A stretch of DNA of 64,000 bases. Source: Corynebacterium hindlerae. GTDB lineage: Bacteria; Actinomycetota; Actinomycetes; Mycobacteriales; Mycobacteriaceae. Shown one piece after another: positions 27,087 through 37,291 of this stretch (positions within the stretch are counted from its first letter, which is position 1; each line of letters begins with the position of its first letter). The notes beneath the pieces are model-generated. The model saw nothing but the letters and a program-made list of their open reading frames with translations. It had not been told where the DNA came from and searched no databases. Where the stretch lies: assembly GCF_014117265.1 (NCBI RefSeq), contig NZ_CP059833.1:2616595-2680594 (forward strand), read 5' to 3'. Position numbers and translations under genes: made by a program.

Positions 27087-28089
27087 CCGGGAGGGCGCTG
27101 GCCAAGTAGTCGGCGCCCGTGAGCTCCCCATTGTTGAAGGAGAGCACCCACACCGAGCCCTTTTTGCACGGGATCTCTTCCAGCGGGAGGCGTCCCTTCG
27201 CAGAAAGGGCTGCAATCATGTCGGGAATGATCGTGCCCTGGGCCACCACGACCTTGGTGCCGCCCTCGGCAATCAGGTCCTCAAAGCGACGCTGCGCATT
27301 GGCCATCTCGCTGATCCAGGCATCATCCCCGAGCAGCGGGTCGACGACCACCGGCACCCCCAGCTCGTCCGCGATGGGGGCCGCCGTGGACTGGCAGCGG
27401 TCAGGTACTGCGGAGTACACCTCGGTGGGCCCGAACGGCAGCAGCATCGGGGCGAGCATTTCCGCTTGCCGACGCCCCTTCTTATCCAGCGGCCGAAGAT
27501 CGTCATTGCCAGCCCAGGTCTGGCGATCATGGGCTTTGGCGTGGCGGACATACAAAATCCGAGTGGTAGCGGGGAGTCGGAACCGCTTCTCCGCCTTGGT
27601 GAGCACAGTGCGGTCGACCTCGTATGAGAGCAACTCTTTAGCCTCGGCGATGCTCACCCAGCGGATCTCATCCACCTCATCGTTGGGGATAAACTCGCCA
27701 CCGAGCACCTCGCCGGTCCAGTAGTACACCACCTTGGTGCGATCGAGCACCGGGTACGTGACCTTGCCGAGCAGCTTGCCGAGCCGCACCTCAAACCCGG
27801 TTTCTTCCTTGATCTCGCGGTACGCCGTCACAGGCAGGGACTCGCCTGGGTCCACTTTGCCCTTGGCAAGTGACCAGTCGTCGTAATGCGGGCGGTGAAT
27901 CACGGCGACCTCGATGGAGTCCAGATCCGTGACGTCGCCACGCCACAACACGGCCCCGGCAGCTAGGGTGGAGCGCTTGAACTCCTTGGCCGGGTTGGAC
28001 GCGATCCGCTGAAAACGGCCGGTCACAGCGAGATCATTGTCCACATCCTTGTCGTTTTCGTGGCGGTTCTTCGCAGGATTCTTCGACAT
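27079..28089 (-). CDS. NUDIX hydrolase fused to histidine phosphatase (MutT1-type)
   Basis: 336 aa in two domains. The NUDIX domain spans about residues 40-165, with the Nudix box read from [22 protein letters not shown]. The histidine phosphatase domain spans about 177-320, with the active-site motif [11 protein letters not shown]. This fusion is known from mycobacterial MutT1, which degrades oxidised 8-oxo-GTP/dGTP in two steps, and a diadenosine polyphosphate role is also documented for such proteins. It is convergent with leuD and divergent from gpsA. Confidence 0.9.
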   Translation of the reverse strand: MSKNPAKNRHENDKDVDNDLAVTGRFQRIASNPAKEFKRSTLAAGAVLWRGDVTDLDSIEVAVIHRPHYDDWSLAKGKVDPGESLPVTAYREIKEETGFEVRLGKLLGKVTYPVLDRTKVVYYWTGEVLGGEFIPNDEVDEIRWVSIAEAKELLSYEVDRTVLTKAEKRFRLPATTRILYVRHAKAHDRQTWAGNDDLRPLDKKGRRQAEMLAPMLLPFGPTEVYSAVPDRCQSTAAPIADELGVPVVVDPLLGDDAWISEMANAQRRFEDLIAEGGTKVVVAQGTIIPDMIAALSAKGRLPLEEIPCKKGSVWVLSFNNGELTGADYLASALPVK

Positions 28090-28155
28090 GATCTCTTCCT
28101 TAACTAAGATGAAGGACGGTATTAGTCACTATTAAAACACGAGGGAAGTGAAGCC

Positions 28156-29160
28156 GTGGTTAACGTCGCAGTGATGGGGGCGGGTTCGTGGGGCACCACC
28201 ATTGCGAAGGTGTTTGCCGACGCCGGGAACACGGTTCACTTATGGGCGCGGCGCGAAGAGCAGGCGCATCGGATCCAAATCACCCGGGAAAATGCTGACT
28301 ATCTGCCGTCGTTGCAGCTGCCGCCGTCGATAAGTGCGACCGCCGACGCTGCTGTCGCCCTGGACGGCGCGGACATTGTGGTGCTGGCGGTGCCGTCGCA
28401 AAGCCTGCGCAGCAATTTGGAAAAGTGGCGGGACCTGATCCCCACGGACGCCACCTTGCTGTCCCTGGCCAAAGGCGTGGAACGGGAGACCAACCTGCGT
28501 ATGTCTGAGCTGATTGCCCAGGTCACTGGCGCGGATCGGGGGCGGGTCGCGGTGCTTTCCGGACCGAACTTGGCGCGAGAGGTGGCACTGGAGCAGCCCG
28601 CCGCCACCGTGATCGCCTGTGAGGACGAAAACCGGGCGAAGCTAGTGCAGGCGGCAGCGTCGGCGCCCTACTTTCGGCCCTACACCAACCACGACGTGAT
28701 TGGCTGTGAAATCGGGGGCGCCTGTAAAAACGTCATCGCCCTGGCTTGTGGCATGGCCGTGGGTAAAGGGCTAGGGGAAAACACGCTGGCCACCCTCATT
28801 ACCCGCGGGCTGGCGGAGATTACCCGGCTCGGGGCGTCACTTGGCGCCGACCCCCGCACCTTCTCCGGGCTGGCGGGACTCGGTGACCTAGTTGCCACCT
28901 GTTCGTCCTCCCTGTCGCGTAACCGCACCTTCGGTGAACGCCTGGGGCGGGGCCAGACCCTGGAGATCGCCCGGGCGGCAACGAACGGTCAGGTCGCGGA
29001 GGGCGTCATCGCGTCCCAAGCGGTGGCGGCCCTGGCGCAGCAGCAGGGGGTGGACATGCCGATTACCCGCGCGGTGTTCGCTGTCTGCCATGAAGGTATG
29101 GGCGTGGACGACATGATTTCGGCACTCATGGGCAGGTCAAAGAAATCGGAAGTGAACTAA
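28156..29160 (+). CDS. gpsA: Glycerol-3-phosphate dehydrogenase [NAD(P)+]
   Basis: 334 aa from GTG. Rossmann motif [17 protein letters not shown] is at the N-terminus, then [13 protein letters not shown], the catalytic-Lys region [17 protein letters not shown], and [14 protein letters not shown]. It reduces dihydroxyacetone phosphate to sn-glycerol-3-phosphate for phospholipid synthesis. ddl begins 18 bp downstream with its own -10 box, so the two genes are adjacent but not necessarily one transcript. Confidence 0.96.
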   Translation: MVNVAVMGAGSWGTTIAKVFADAGNTVHLWARREEQAHRIQITRENADYLPSLQLPPSISATADAAVALDGADIVVLAVPSQSLRSNLEKWRDLIPTDATLLSLAKGVERETNLRMSELIAQVTGADRGRVAVLSGPNLAREVALEQPAATVIACEDENRAKLVQAAASAPYFRPYTNHDVIGCEIGGACKNVIALACGMAVGKGLGENTLATLITRGLAEITRLGASLGADPRTFSGLAGLGDLVATCSSSLSRNRTFGERLGRGQTLEIARAATNGQVAEGVIASQAVAALAQQQGVDMPITRAVFAVCHEGMGVDDMISALMGRSKKSEVN

Positions 29161-29166
29161 CCCGGG

Positions 29167-29172
29167 TACCAT
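29167..29172 (+). promoter_or_regulatory. -10 box of leaderless ddl promoter
   Basis: TACCAT, six bases, then GTG 29179. No ribosome site precedes the GTG, so ddl is probably read from a leaderless transcript even though gpsA is only 18 bp upstream. Confidence 0.6.
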
Positions 29173-29178
29173 GTACCC

Positions 29179-30252
29179 GTGCCCAACAATCTTATTAAAG
29201 TAGCAGTCGTTTACGGAGGCCGTAGCTCCGAGCACTCCGTCTCCTGTGTGTCCGCAGGAGCCATCATGAGCCACATCGACCAGGAAAAGTACGAGGTCAT
29301 CCCGGTCGGCATCACCCAAGACGGCCAGTGGACCGTCGGTGAAACCGACCCTAGCAAGCTGGTGAAACACGACCGCACCCTGCCTAGCGTTGAACTCACC
29401 CGGCGCATCAGCCTCTCCGTGGAGCCAGGTACGAAGGGGCAGCTCCGCTTCGACGACGGCTCACTCTACGCCACCGCAGACGTCATCTTCCCCGTTCTGC
29501 ACGGCCGCTATGGTGAAGACGGCACGATCCAAGGCATGTTCGAGCTCTCCGGCATCCCGTTCGTTGGCCCGGGCGTACTCAGCTCCGCCGGTGGCATGGA
29601 CAAGGAATACACCAAGAAACTGATGGCGGCCGAAGGTCTGCCGGTGGGGCGGGAGGTGATCCTGCGGGGGCGCACAGAGCTTACCGACGCCGAACAGCAG
29701 CTCCTCGGCCTGCCTGTGTTCGTGAAACCTGCTCGCGGAGGCTCCTCCATTGGTATTTCCCGGGTCACCCAGTGGGAGGGTCTGCCTGCTGCCGTGGCGC
29801 TTGCCTTCGAACACGACGGCAAGGTCATCGTGGAGGCGGAGGTCGTGGGTTCTGAAGTGGAATGCGGTGTGCTCCAGCACCCAGACGGCACTCTGGTGGC
29901 CTCGTACCCGGCGCAGCTGCGCGGTACCGCGGATTCCGACGAAGGTTTCTACGGCTTCGACACCAAATACCTTGACGACGTGGTCACCGCCGACATCCCG
30001 GCTGCCTTGCCACCGGCGCAGCTGGAGTTGGTGCAATCACTTGCGATTGAAACATTCAAAGCGATGAACTGCGACGGGCTGGCGCGCGTTGACTTCTTCA
30101 TCACCGACAAGGGGCCGGTGCTCAACGAAATCAACACCATGCCGGGCTTTACCCCAATTTCCATGTATCCGCAGATGTTTGCGGCCTCCGGCATCGCCTA
30201 CCCGGACCTACTGGATACCTTGATCCAGCGGGCCTTGGTGCGGGTGCGCTAA
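29179..30252 (+). CDS. ddl: D-alanine--D-alanine ligase
   Basis: 357 aa from GTG. An N-terminal VVYGGRSSEHSVSCVSAG motif precedes the ATP-grasp domain: KPARGGSSIGISRV for ATP, EVVGSEVECGVL, then LARVDFFITDKGPVLNEINTMPGFTPIS, which carries the Mg2+ ligands. It makes the D-Ala-D-Ala dipeptide for peptidoglycan, using ATP. The stop overlaps that of the convergent DUF3515 gene by 4 bp. Confidence 0.97.
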   Translation: MPNNLIKVAVVYGGRSSEHSVSCVSAGAIMSHIDQEKYEVIPVGITQDGQWTVGETDPSKLVKHDRTLPSVELTRRISLSVEPGTKGQLRFDDGSLYATADVIFPVLHGRYGEDGTIQGMFELSGIPFVGPGVLSSAGGMDKEYTKKLMAAEGLPVGREVILRGRTELTDAEQQLLGLPVFVKPARGGSSIGISRVTQWEGLPAAVALAFEHDGKVIVEAEVVGSEVECGVLQHPDGTLVASYPAQLRGTADSDEGFYGFDTKYLDDVVTADIPAALPPAQLELVQSLAIETFKAMNCDGLARVDFFITDKGPVLNEINTMPGFTPISMYPQMFAASGIAYPDLLDTLIQRALVRVR

Positions 30253-31190
30253 CGCGCCGTGGTGTTCGCCGCGATTGCCTTGCTCACAGAGGTGATCGCG
30301 GCGTTTCCGGCGCTGCTCGGCATGGACATCGCCACGTTCACATCCCGGCCGAGGGCAAAATATGTTCCCGCGGTGGTGCCATTGGCAAGCAGCGTGTCCT
30401 CAAACCATGGGATCTCATCCACCTGGTTCAGCTGCGCGCCAGCCTGGTAACCTGCCGGGTCCGCTACACCGCACCGCACCACAATTGGTTCGTGCCCTGG
30501 TTTGACCCAGGCGAGCAGGCCCGGGTAGTCCTCTGGCAGGGCAGCCCGGGTGTAGCCGTCCGCCAGATCCTGGGGGAGCGCCGGCAGCAGGGCCCGGCAC
30601 TGCGGGTCGGCGGCGTGCGGGGCCGCGAGCTGCGTCAATGGGATCGGGTTCGGTGCGGAATCAGTCTTCTTTAGCTGCGCCATCGCATCCGACAGGTCCG
30701 CCACTGGGGTATCCGCCCGCTTGGCGGCAGTGGAATCCATGGTCACCGCCACCACTGGGAAGGTGTCCACCGAGTACCAGGTCTGCATTGTCGATCCTGG
30801 GGTGGCGTCGATAATCTGCAGCCACTTGGTGCCGGCATCCTCCGTCAGCGTCGACAGCTCGGTGTATTGCAGCGGCAGCGTCACACCACAGCGCAAAGTG
30901 ACCCGGTCCAGGGAGTTGGACGCCCAGGCCGCGGCGCCCGCCGGGGCAGGCTCCGCCAACTCAGCGCGACCATGCCCCAGCACCTTCTTCGGAAGATTGT
31001 CCAACAACGCCCGACACTCAGCAGAATCGGCGTCGGGGGAATCCAACGCGGTCATACTCACCGGCTGGTTCGCTGCGGTGGAATACACTAGCTTTGCCCC
31101 GACCAGGACACCGACGGCCAACACGACGGCCAATCCAAGTGCGATATAAAGAGGTGTTCTATTAAGTTGGGAAGCTGCAGGCTCGGTCAT
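30249..31190 (-). CDS. DUF3515-type membrane-anchored protein with duplicated domain
   Basis: 313 aa from ATG 31190. The frame is open further into thiL but the N-terminal membrane anchor (about residues 13-34, LYIALGLAVVLAVGVLVGAKL) marks the start. The outer part contains two tandem copies of the domain: ECRALLDNLPKKV...LRCGV and QCRALLPALPQDL...VRCGV, each with a Cys pair. Members are usually single-domain and sit between ddl and thiL in actinobacteria. Function unknown; location suggests a cell-envelope role. Confidence 0.85.
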   Translation of the reverse strand: MTEPAASQLNRTPLYIALGLAVVLAVGVLVGAKLVYSTAANQPVSMTALDSPDADSAECRALLDNLPKKVLGHGRAELAEPAPAGAAAWASNSLDRVTLRCGVTLPLQYTELSTLTEDAGTKWLQIIDATPGSTMQTWYSVDTFPVVAVTMDSTAAKRADTPVADLSDAMAQLKKTDSAPNPIPLTQLAAPHAADPQCRALLPALPQDLADGYTRAALPEDYPGLLAWVKPGHEPIVVRCGVADPAGYQAGAQLNQVDEIPWFEDTLLANGTTAGTYFALGRDVNVAMSMPSSAGNAAITSVSKAIAANTTAR

Positions 31191-31226
31191 AAATACCCAG
31201 CTTAGCCAGTGAAGTGAAGGAGCCAC

Positions 31227-32186
31227 ATGAAACACCCCCAGCAGACCATCGGCGATATTGGGGAGCGCGAAACCATCGCCCGAATCGTGGCGGTTGCGCC
31301 GTCGTCCCGCAATGGCGATGACGCCGCGGTCCTGGGGCAACCGGCGCCCAACTCCCGCACCGTGGTTACCACCGACATGCTGGTGGAAGGGCGACACTTC
31401 CGGCAGGACTGGTCCACGCCGGAAGAAATCGGCAAGCGGGCGATCTTGCAGAACTTCGCAGACATTGAAGCGATGGGCGCCCGCCCTGTCGCAGCGGTAC
31501 TCGGGCTCTCTGCCCCGGAAAGCACTCCGATCGACACCGTAGAAGGCATCGCCCGCGGTGTGGAAACCCAGGTGGCGTTTTACAACGCAGAACTGGTGGG
31601 CGGCGACATCACCAGTGGTGACATTCTCACCCTGTCCGTCACAGCGATCGGGTCCCTCGGTGGCTCCGCAGCACCACTGACCCTGGATCGGGCCCGGCCC
31701 GGGCAACAGTTGGTGGCAGCAGGCCGCATCGGATACTCGGCCGCCGGGCTGGCATTGCTCAGCGAATACGGACGCGAGGCAGTACCCGAGGAACTCATGC
31801 CCCTCGTGCACGCATTCGTCAGCCCCAGCTTGCTCCCTGGACGTGGCGTGATCGCCCGCGCCACCGGCGCAACCTGCATGACGGACAACTCAGACGGGCT
31901 GGTCGCGGATCTAGGAACCATCGCCGGCCGATCCCGCGTCACCATCGACCTTGACCCTGTTGCTATTGCACCAGATGAACTGCAAACACAGGCCGGTGAG
32001 CTCCTCGGCGTTGACCCATGGACCTGGATCCTCGGCGGTGGGGAAGACCACACCCTGCTCGCCACCACTGCCCGCGCGGTGCCCAGCGGTTTCCGGCCCA
32101 TCGGCCGGGTACTCAAGGCCAGCTCCCACGGCGTCCTCCTCGGCGGTGAAACTCCAGCCGTAACCTCCGGGTGGGTGAGCTTCTAA
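31227..32186 (+). CDS. thiL: Thiamine-monophosphate kinase
   Basis: 319 aa. AIRS/PurM-like fold: the N-terminal GERETIARI and GDDAAVL bind ATP and Mg2+, [11 protein letters not shown] and [12 protein letters not shown] follow, then [19 protein letters not shown] and [11 protein letters not shown]. It phosphorylates thiamine monophosphate to thiamine pyrophosphate, the cofactor of IlvB encoded at the left end of the window. Divergent from DUF3515. The TAA overlaps the ung ATG by one base. Confidence 0.95.
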   Translation: MKHPQQTIGDIGERETIARIVAVAPSSRNGDDAAVLGQPAPNSRTVVTTDMLVEGRHFRQDWSTPEEIGKRAILQNFADIEAMGARPVAAVLGLSAPESTPIDTVEGIARGVETQVAFYNAELVGGDITSGDILTLSVTAIGSLGGSAAPLTLDRARPGQQLVAAGRIGYSAAGLALLSEYGREAVPEELMPLVHAFVSPSLLPGRGVIARATGATCMTDNSDGLVADLGTIAGRSRVTIDLDPVAIAPDELQTQAGELLGVDPWTWILGGGEDHTLLATTARAVPSGFRPIGRVLKASSHGVLLGGETPAVTSGWVSF

Positions 32187-32815
32187 TGCATCCATCGTGG
32201 GAACCAGTATTCGCGGACATCAAGGCCGACTGCGTGGCGATGCGCCAGAAAGTGGGCCAGAATTTTCTGCCCCCGGAAGCCGACGTCTTCCGTGCTTTCC
32301 GCACCCCGTTTGAGGACGTGAAGGTGCTCATCCTGGGCCAGGATCCGTACCCGACCCCCGGCCACGCGATGGGGCTGTCCTTCTCCGTGGCCCGCGACGT
32401 GCGCCCACTGCCACGTAGCTTGAACAATATTTACGCGGAGCTCAACGCAGACCTCGGCATCCCAGTTCCACAGCACGGGGATCTTTCCGCCTGGGCTGAG
32501 CAGGGAGTGATGCTGCTTAACCGAGTGCTCACTGTCGCGCCGGGGCAACCGGGGTCGCATCGTGGTTTGGGGTGGGAACCGATCACCCAGCATGTGATTG
32601 AGGCGCTCGTGGCCCGGGGTACCCCGCTGGTGGCGGTGCTATGGGGGCGCGATGCCCAGTCCGCGACGCGGTTTCTTGGGGATACCCCCATCATCGCGTC
32701 TGCGCACCCGTCGCCGCTATCAGCGCGCAGGGGTTTCTTTGGCTCCCGGCCGTTTTCGCGCGTTAATGAACAACTAGTTGCACTAGGCGCTGAGCCGGTG
32801 CAGTGGGAGTTGTAA
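32186..32815 (+). CDS. ung: Uracil-DNA glycosylase (family 1)
   Basis: 209 aa from ATG 32186, which shares its A with the thiL stop; the in-frame upstream GTG is less likely. Catalytic Asp in [18 protein letters not shown], then LNRVLTV, and the His loop [18 protein letters not shown]. It excises uracil from DNA. Tightly coupled downstream of thiL; the DAK2 gene starts 11 bp after the stop. Confidence 0.96.
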   Translation: MHPSWEPVFADIKADCVAMRQKVGQNFLPPEADVFRAFRTPFEDVKVLILGQDPYPTPGHAMGLSFSVARDVRPLPRSLNNIYAELNADLGIPVPQHGDLSAWAEQGVMLLNRVLTVAPGQPGSHRGLGWEPITQHVIEALVARGTPLVAVLWGRDAQSATRFLGDTPIIASAHPSPLSARRGFFGSRPFSRVNEQLVALGAEPVQWEL

Positions 32816-32826
32816 ACTAAACAACT

Positions 32827-34383
32827 ATGTCTGGGGTAGCACGACTTGATGGGCACGGCTTGATTAATTGGGCAAGCCGAGCTGTGGCATTGCTGTCACA
32901 GCGCTGTGAAGAGATCAATGCGCTCAATGTGTTCCCAGTTCCCGACGCCGATACCGGCTCGAATATGACGCACACGATGGAGTCCGCGCTGGCTGAGGCG
33001 CAGCGGCTCTCGGAGCAAGCGCAGGCGGATGTTGCACAGGTAGCTGCGGCGCTCGCTGCCGGTGCGGTGCGGGGCGCCCGGGGAAATTCAGGTGTGGTAA
33101 TCAGCCAGGTGCTTCGGGGCATCGCCACGGCTGCTGCCAGTGGCGAGCTGGATGGTGAGGCGGTCCGGGAGGCGCTGAACGTGGCACTGGATATGGTGCT
33201 GCGGGCGATTGTGGACCCGGTGGATGGCACGGTGGTGACCGTGCTGCGCGCCACTGTCGCCGCGGTCAACGATGCTGCCGATAGCTCCCTCGAAGCGATC
33301 GTGGGCACCGCGGTCAGTGCGGCCCGGGTGGCGCTGAAGAAAACGCCGTCGCAGCTGGAGGCGTTGCGGGAGGCGGGCGTCGTCGATGCCGGCGGGAAAG
33401 GCTTTGTGCTGCTTCTCGACGCCCTGGCCGACGAAATCGGGGGTACCGATTGGAACTCAAGCACCCACACCATTGCCCACGGTCACCACAGCATCCCGGC
33501 CGAGCTGGAAGTGATGTTCTATATTTCGGACGCTGACCTGGATGAGCTCACGGCAACGCTCACGCCGTTGGGCAACAGTCTGCTCATCGCCCGCGACTCC
33601 GAAACGAGCGGCCAGGTACACATTCACAGCGCGGTGGCCGGTAGTGTCATTGAGCAGTCCTACCAGCGCGGCACCATCACTGACCTGCGCATTGAAGTGC
33701 TGCCCGGAGTGGAGCAAGCCCCGAAGATCAACCGGCTAGTGCTCGCGATCGCCCCTGCTGGGCCGATCGCCCAGCTGTACTCCGAATCCGGGGCGACGGT
33801 GATCACCCGGGGCGCCGGAGACATTGTGTCTGACATCGTGGCCAAGGTCCGCTCTGCCGCGGTGGACGAGGTGATCCTGCTGCCGAACGGCATGCTGGAA
33901 TACGGCGAGCTGGTGAACGCGGAACTGGCCAGCCACGCCATCGACGCCGCCATGCACATCCTGCCTACCGCCCGGCTCGTTTCCGGGATTGCGGCGCTGG
34001 CGGTGCACGATCCTGGCCAACCGCTGGCCGTGGACACCTACGCCATGGCGGAAGCAGCCGGTTCCATGCGCACGGCCGTGCTCACCCGCGCCGACAAGGC
34101 ACGACTCACCCAAGCAGGGGCCTGCTCCCGCGGGGATGTCCTGGTCACCTCTGGCGCGGACACCGTGCTGGTGGCCGACGATGTCCAAGATGCCACGGAG
34201 AAAACAGTATTGCGGCTGCTGCAGGGCGGGGGAGAGCTGGTCACGCTCCTGGTGACGAATGAGGCGGCGCGGGAATTGGACGTCGAGAAGCTGCGTGCGT
34301 CGCTCGGCACCCGCAGCAACGTGGAAATCATGGTGTACCCGGCGGACGGCATTGACAAGCTTGCCGAGATTGGCGTGGAATAA
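32827..34383 (+). CDS. DAK2-domain protein (FakA-like, DUF1949 type)
   Basis: 518 aa. The N-terminal DAK2/DhaL domain (about residues 1-200) has INALNVFPVPDADTGSNMTHTM, the Asp cluster that binds Mg-ATP, and GARGNSGVVISQVLRGI. It is followed by a middle DUF1949-like domain and a C-terminal DegV-facing domain. In Firmicutes this architecture is FakA, the kinase that phosphorylates fatty acids held by FakB. No fakB is seen nearby, so the substrate is inference. Its stop overlaps the recG ATG. Confidence 0.85.
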   Translation: MSGVARLDGHGLINWASRAVALLSQRCEEINALNVFPVPDADTGSNMTHTMESALAEAQRLSEQAQADVAQVAAALAAGAVRGARGNSGVVISQVLRGIATAAASGELDGEAVREALNVALDMVLRAIVDPVDGTVVTVLRATVAAVNDAADSSLEAIVGTAVSAARVALKKTPSQLEALREAGVVDAGGKGFVLLLDALADEIGGTDWNSSTHTIAHGHHSIPAELEVMFYISDADLDELTATLTPLGNSLLIARDSETSGQVHIHSAVAGSVIEQSYQRGTITDLRIEVLPGVEQAPKINRLVLAIAPAGPIAQLYSESGATVITRGAGDIVSDIVAKVRSAAVDEVILLPNGMLEYGELVNAELASHAIDAAMHILPTARLVSGIAALAVHDPGQPLAVDTYAMAEAAGSMRTAVLTRADKARLTQAGACSRGDVLVTSGADTVLVADDVQDATEKTVLRLLQGGGELVTLLVTNEAARELDVEKLRASLGTRSNVEIMVYPADGIDKLAEIGVE

Positions 34384-36494
34384 TGCTCGGCTGGTCTGAC
34401 GAACGCGCCCTGGCAGACCTGCTGCCCGCGAAAGAGGCAGCCAAAATTACCAAAGCGTTCGGCTACACCACCGCCTATGAACTCCTCACGCACTTCCCGC
34501 GCGCCTACTCGCACCACGGCAGCGCCGTTTCCATTGACAATGCTGAGGAAGGCGACCAAGTCACGCTCATCGGCACGGTGGTCTCGGGCGGAACCATCCG
34601 CACCCGCAGTGGAAAGAAGCTCACCAAGGTGCGCATTTACTACGGCCTCGGTGAAGTTGAAGCCACTTTCTTTAACTCCTGGCTCGCCGAAAAACAGCTC
34701 CGCCAGGGCGTGAACGTCATGGTGTCTGGCAAAGTGAAATACTTCCGCGGCAACATCGAAATCTCCCACCCCGATTTTGTGGTGCTGCCACAGCCAGGGG
34801 AGAAACCCCGCAAAGCTACCGGTAAACTCAAAGACCTCTCCGCCTTCGCCTCCACCGAAGAACTCGAAGCACTCCTGGCCACCCTCGAGTACATCCCGAT
34901 CTACCCCGCGAAAAAGGGCTACACCGCGTGGGGCATGATGGGCGCCGTGCGACACGTCCTCGCCCAGACACCACCCATCCCAGAGCCCCTCGATGAGTTT
35001 CCGGATTTCCTCGTCAGCTTCGATGACGCCCTGCGCGGTGCGCACTTCCCAGACGAACGCGGGCCACAACCTTTCATCGACAGGCTGAAATACAGCGAAG
35101 CTCTCGGGCTCGCCTTGGTCCTGGCGCTACGCCGCGCCGACACCGAGGCCCAAAACGCACCCGCGTGCGCAGCAACCGACACTGGAGTTCGGGCCGACTT
35201 CATGGCACGGCTGCCGTTCCCCCTCACCGCCGGGCAAACCGCGGTGGTCGCAGACATTACCGGCGACCTCGCCCAGGAAACCCCGATGCAGCGCCTCCTT
35301 CAAGGCGAAGTCGGCTCCGGAAAAACCATCGTCGCCCTCATCGCCATGCTCCAAGCCATCGATGCAGGCCGCCAATGCGCGCTGCTTGCCCCCACCGAAG
35401 TACTCGCCGTGCAACATGCCCGCAGCCTCACCGCCACGCTTACCGACGCCGGACTGCCCACCTCCGTGGTCGCCCTCACCGGATCTATGCCCGTCAAACA
35501 GAAAAAACAAGCGCTGCTCGACATTGTCTCCGGGCAAGCCGACATCATCGTTGGCACGCACGCACTTATCCAGGACACCGTCGAATTCTTCGATTTGGGG
35601 CTCGTGGTCGTCGATGAGCAGCACCGCTTCGGCGTGGAGCAACGCGACCGCCTGCGCGGTAAGGGGAGGGGCGATATCACCCCGCACTTGCTCGTCATGA
35701 CCGCCACGCCCATCCCACGCACCGTGGCCATGACCTTCTTCGCGGACCTCGCCACCTCCACCCTCAAAGAACTCCCGCAGGGCAGGCAAGAAATCCAAAC
35801 TTCCGTGGTCCCCGAATTCAAACCCGACTGGGTGGCGCGCGCCTGGGAGCGGATCCGGGAAGAAGTCGCGGCAGGACGGCAAGCGTTCGTGGTGTGCCCG
35901 CGCATCGAAGGCGAAGGCGGGGTACTGGAAACCCTGGAAGTGGTCCGGGGAGTGTATCCGGAGCTATCCGTGGCCATGCTGCACGGGAGGATGAGCGGCG
36001 AAGAAAAAGACCACGTCATGGCAGACTTCGCCGCCGGAGGGATCGACATCCTCGTCGCCACCACCGTCATCGAAGTCGGCATCAACGTGCCCAACGCCAC
36101 CGTCATGTACATCCGGCAGGCCCACAACTTCGGTGTGTCGCAGCTCCACCAACTCCGCGGCCGCGTCGGACGAGGATCCCACAAATCGCTGTGCCTGCTG
36201 CACACCGACATGCCACCCGAATCCGCTTCCTACGAACGCCTCACAGCTGTCGCCGCCACCACCGACGGCTTCGAACTCGCCGAACTCGACCTGCGCACCC
36301 GCCAAGAAGGCGACGTCCTCGGCACCGCCCAATCCGGCACCCGCAGAAGCATGAAACTCCTCAGCCTCATTCACGACCGCCCCATCATCGAACGGGCCAC
36401 CACGGACGCCACCGCCATGGTGGCCAGGAATCGGACATTAGCCGAAAAACTCGTGACCGGGATCGAGGGTCAAGACTTTTTGGACAAGAGTTAG
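34383..36494 (+). CDS. recG: ATP-dependent DNA helicase RecG
   Basis: 703 aa. The N-terminal wedge/OB domain (about 50-170) contacts branched DNA. Helicase motifs are I GEVGSGKTIVALIAM, II VVVDEQHRFGVEQRD and III TATPIPRT, with later motifs ATTVIEVGINVPNA and QLRGRVGRGSHKSLCLL. It remodels stalled replication forks and Holliday junctions. The ATG overlaps the upstream stop, placing it in the thiL-ung-DAK2-recG operon. The biotinyl-domain gene follows after 9 bp. Confidence 0.96.
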   Translation: MLGWSDERALADLLPAKEAAKITKAFGYTTAYELLTHFPRAYSHHGSAVSIDNAEEGDQVTLIGTVVSGGTIRTRSGKKLTKVRIYYGLGEVEATFFNSWLAEKQLRQGVNVMVSGKVKYFRGNIEISHPDFVVLPQPGEKPRKATGKLKDLSAFASTEELEALLATLEYIPIYPAKKGYTAWGMMGAVRHVLAQTPPIPEPLDEFPDFLVSFDDALRGAHFPDERGPQPFIDRLKYSEALGLALVLALRRADTEAQNAPACAATDTGVRADFMARLPFPLTAGQTAVVADITGDLAQETPMQRLLQGEVGSGKTIVALIAMLQAIDAGRQCALLAPTEVLAVQHARSLTATLTDAGLPTSVVALTGSMPVKQKKQALLDIVSGQADIIVGTHALIQDTVEFFDLGLVVVDEQHRFGVEQRDRLRGKGRGDITPHLLVMTATPIPRTVAMTFFADLATSTLKELPQGRQEIQTSVVPEFKPDWVARAWERIREEVAAGRQAFVVCPRIEGEGGVLETLEVVRGVYPELSVAMLHGRMSGEEKDHVMADFAAGGIDILVATTVIEVGINVPNATVMYIRQAHNFGVSQLHQLRGRVGRGSHKSLCLLHTDMPPESASYERLTAVAATTDGFELAELDLRTRQEGDVLGTAQSGTRRSMKLLSLIHDRPIIERATTDATAMVARNRTLAEKLVTGIEGQDFLDKS

Positions 36495-36503
36495 ACTAGA
36501 CGC

Positions 36504-36716
36504 ATGAAAATCTGTGCCCCCTTCGCAGGAATAGTGCGCTATGTCGTCGAACCTGGCGCCACCGTCGCCACAGGAGACACCCTCGCCATGGTCGAAACCG
36601 TCAAACTCGAGGCGCCCGTCGTCGCGCCGGGGCCAGGGGTAGTGGGCCCGTTTGCTTTCGAGGATTTTGCTGACGTCACCGGTGGAGACGTGCTGCTGGA
36701 GGTCGGAGAGCTATGA
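36504..36716 (+). CDS. Small stand-alone biotinyl/lipoyl-attachment protein
   Basis: 70 aa, a complete single hammerhead domain: MKICAPFAGIVRYVVEPGATV, then VETVKLEAPVVAPGPGVV with the central Lys, then GGDVLLEVGEL. The usual biotin site is EAMKM, but here the flanks of the Lys are Val and Leu, so modification by BirA is plausible but not assured. Such small proteins serve acyl-CoA carboxylases, though none is encoded nearby. It overlaps rsmD by 4 bp and belongs to the recG-coaD operon. Confidence 0.8.
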   Translation: MKICAPFAGIVRYVVEPGATVATGDTLAMVETVKLEAPVVAPGPGVVGPFAFEDFADVTGGDVLLEVGEL

Positions 36717-37291
36717 ACCGCATCATTTCCGGCGAAGCCCGTGGCCGTAAGATCAAGGTCCCGCCAGAGGGCACCCGCCCGACGTCCGATCGAGCCCGTG
36801 AAGGGCTGTTTTCTTCGCTCCAGGTGCGCTTTGGATTCGAGGATTCTAACGTCCTTGACCTGTTTGCCGGTTCGGGCGCCCTCGGGTTGGAAGCGGCGTC
36901 CCGTGGCGCGGAGCACGTGGTGCTGGTGGACAACTCCCCGCAGGCGTGCGAGGTGATGCGGTTTAACGCGAGCGTCGTGAAGCACCCGCGCGTGGACGTG
37001 GTGGAGGCGAAAACGTCCGTCTATCTGGCCGGCGCGCCCCGCGACTACTTCGACATGGTGCTTATCGACCCGCCCTACGAGCTTGCCGACGACGCAGTGG
37101 TCGAAATGCTGCACGCGCTGACGCCATGCCTGGCCGATGGGGCCGCGGTGGTGGTGGAACGCCATGTAGACTCGCCGGAAACGGCGTGGCCGAAGTGGTT
37201 CGTGCCGACGACCCAGAAGCTCAAGAAGCGCACCTACGGCATTGCCCGCATGGATATGGCCGTCTTCCACAAGGAGTTAGTGTGCGAGTAG
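36713..37291 (+). CDS. rsmD: 16S rRNA (guanine-966-N2)-methyltransferase
   Basis: 192 aa. N-terminal RIISGEARGRKIKVPP and TRPTSDRAREGLFS, SAM motif VLDLFAGSGALGLEAASRGA, and catalytic LIDPPYEL of the (N/D)PPY amino-methylase type. It methylates G966 of 16S rRNA. The coaD GTG lies inside its last codons (10-bp overlap), the standard rsmD-coaD pairing of many bacteria. Confidence 0.94.
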   Translation: MNRIISGEARGRKIKVPPEGTRPTSDRAREGLFSSLQVRFGFEDSNVLDLFAGSGALGLEAASRGAEHVVLVDNSPQACEVMRFNASVVKHPRVDVVEAKTSVYLAGAPRDYFDMVLIDPPYELADDAVVEMLHALTPCLADGAAVVVERHVDSPETAWPKWFVPTTQKLKKRTYGIARMDMAVFHKELVCE

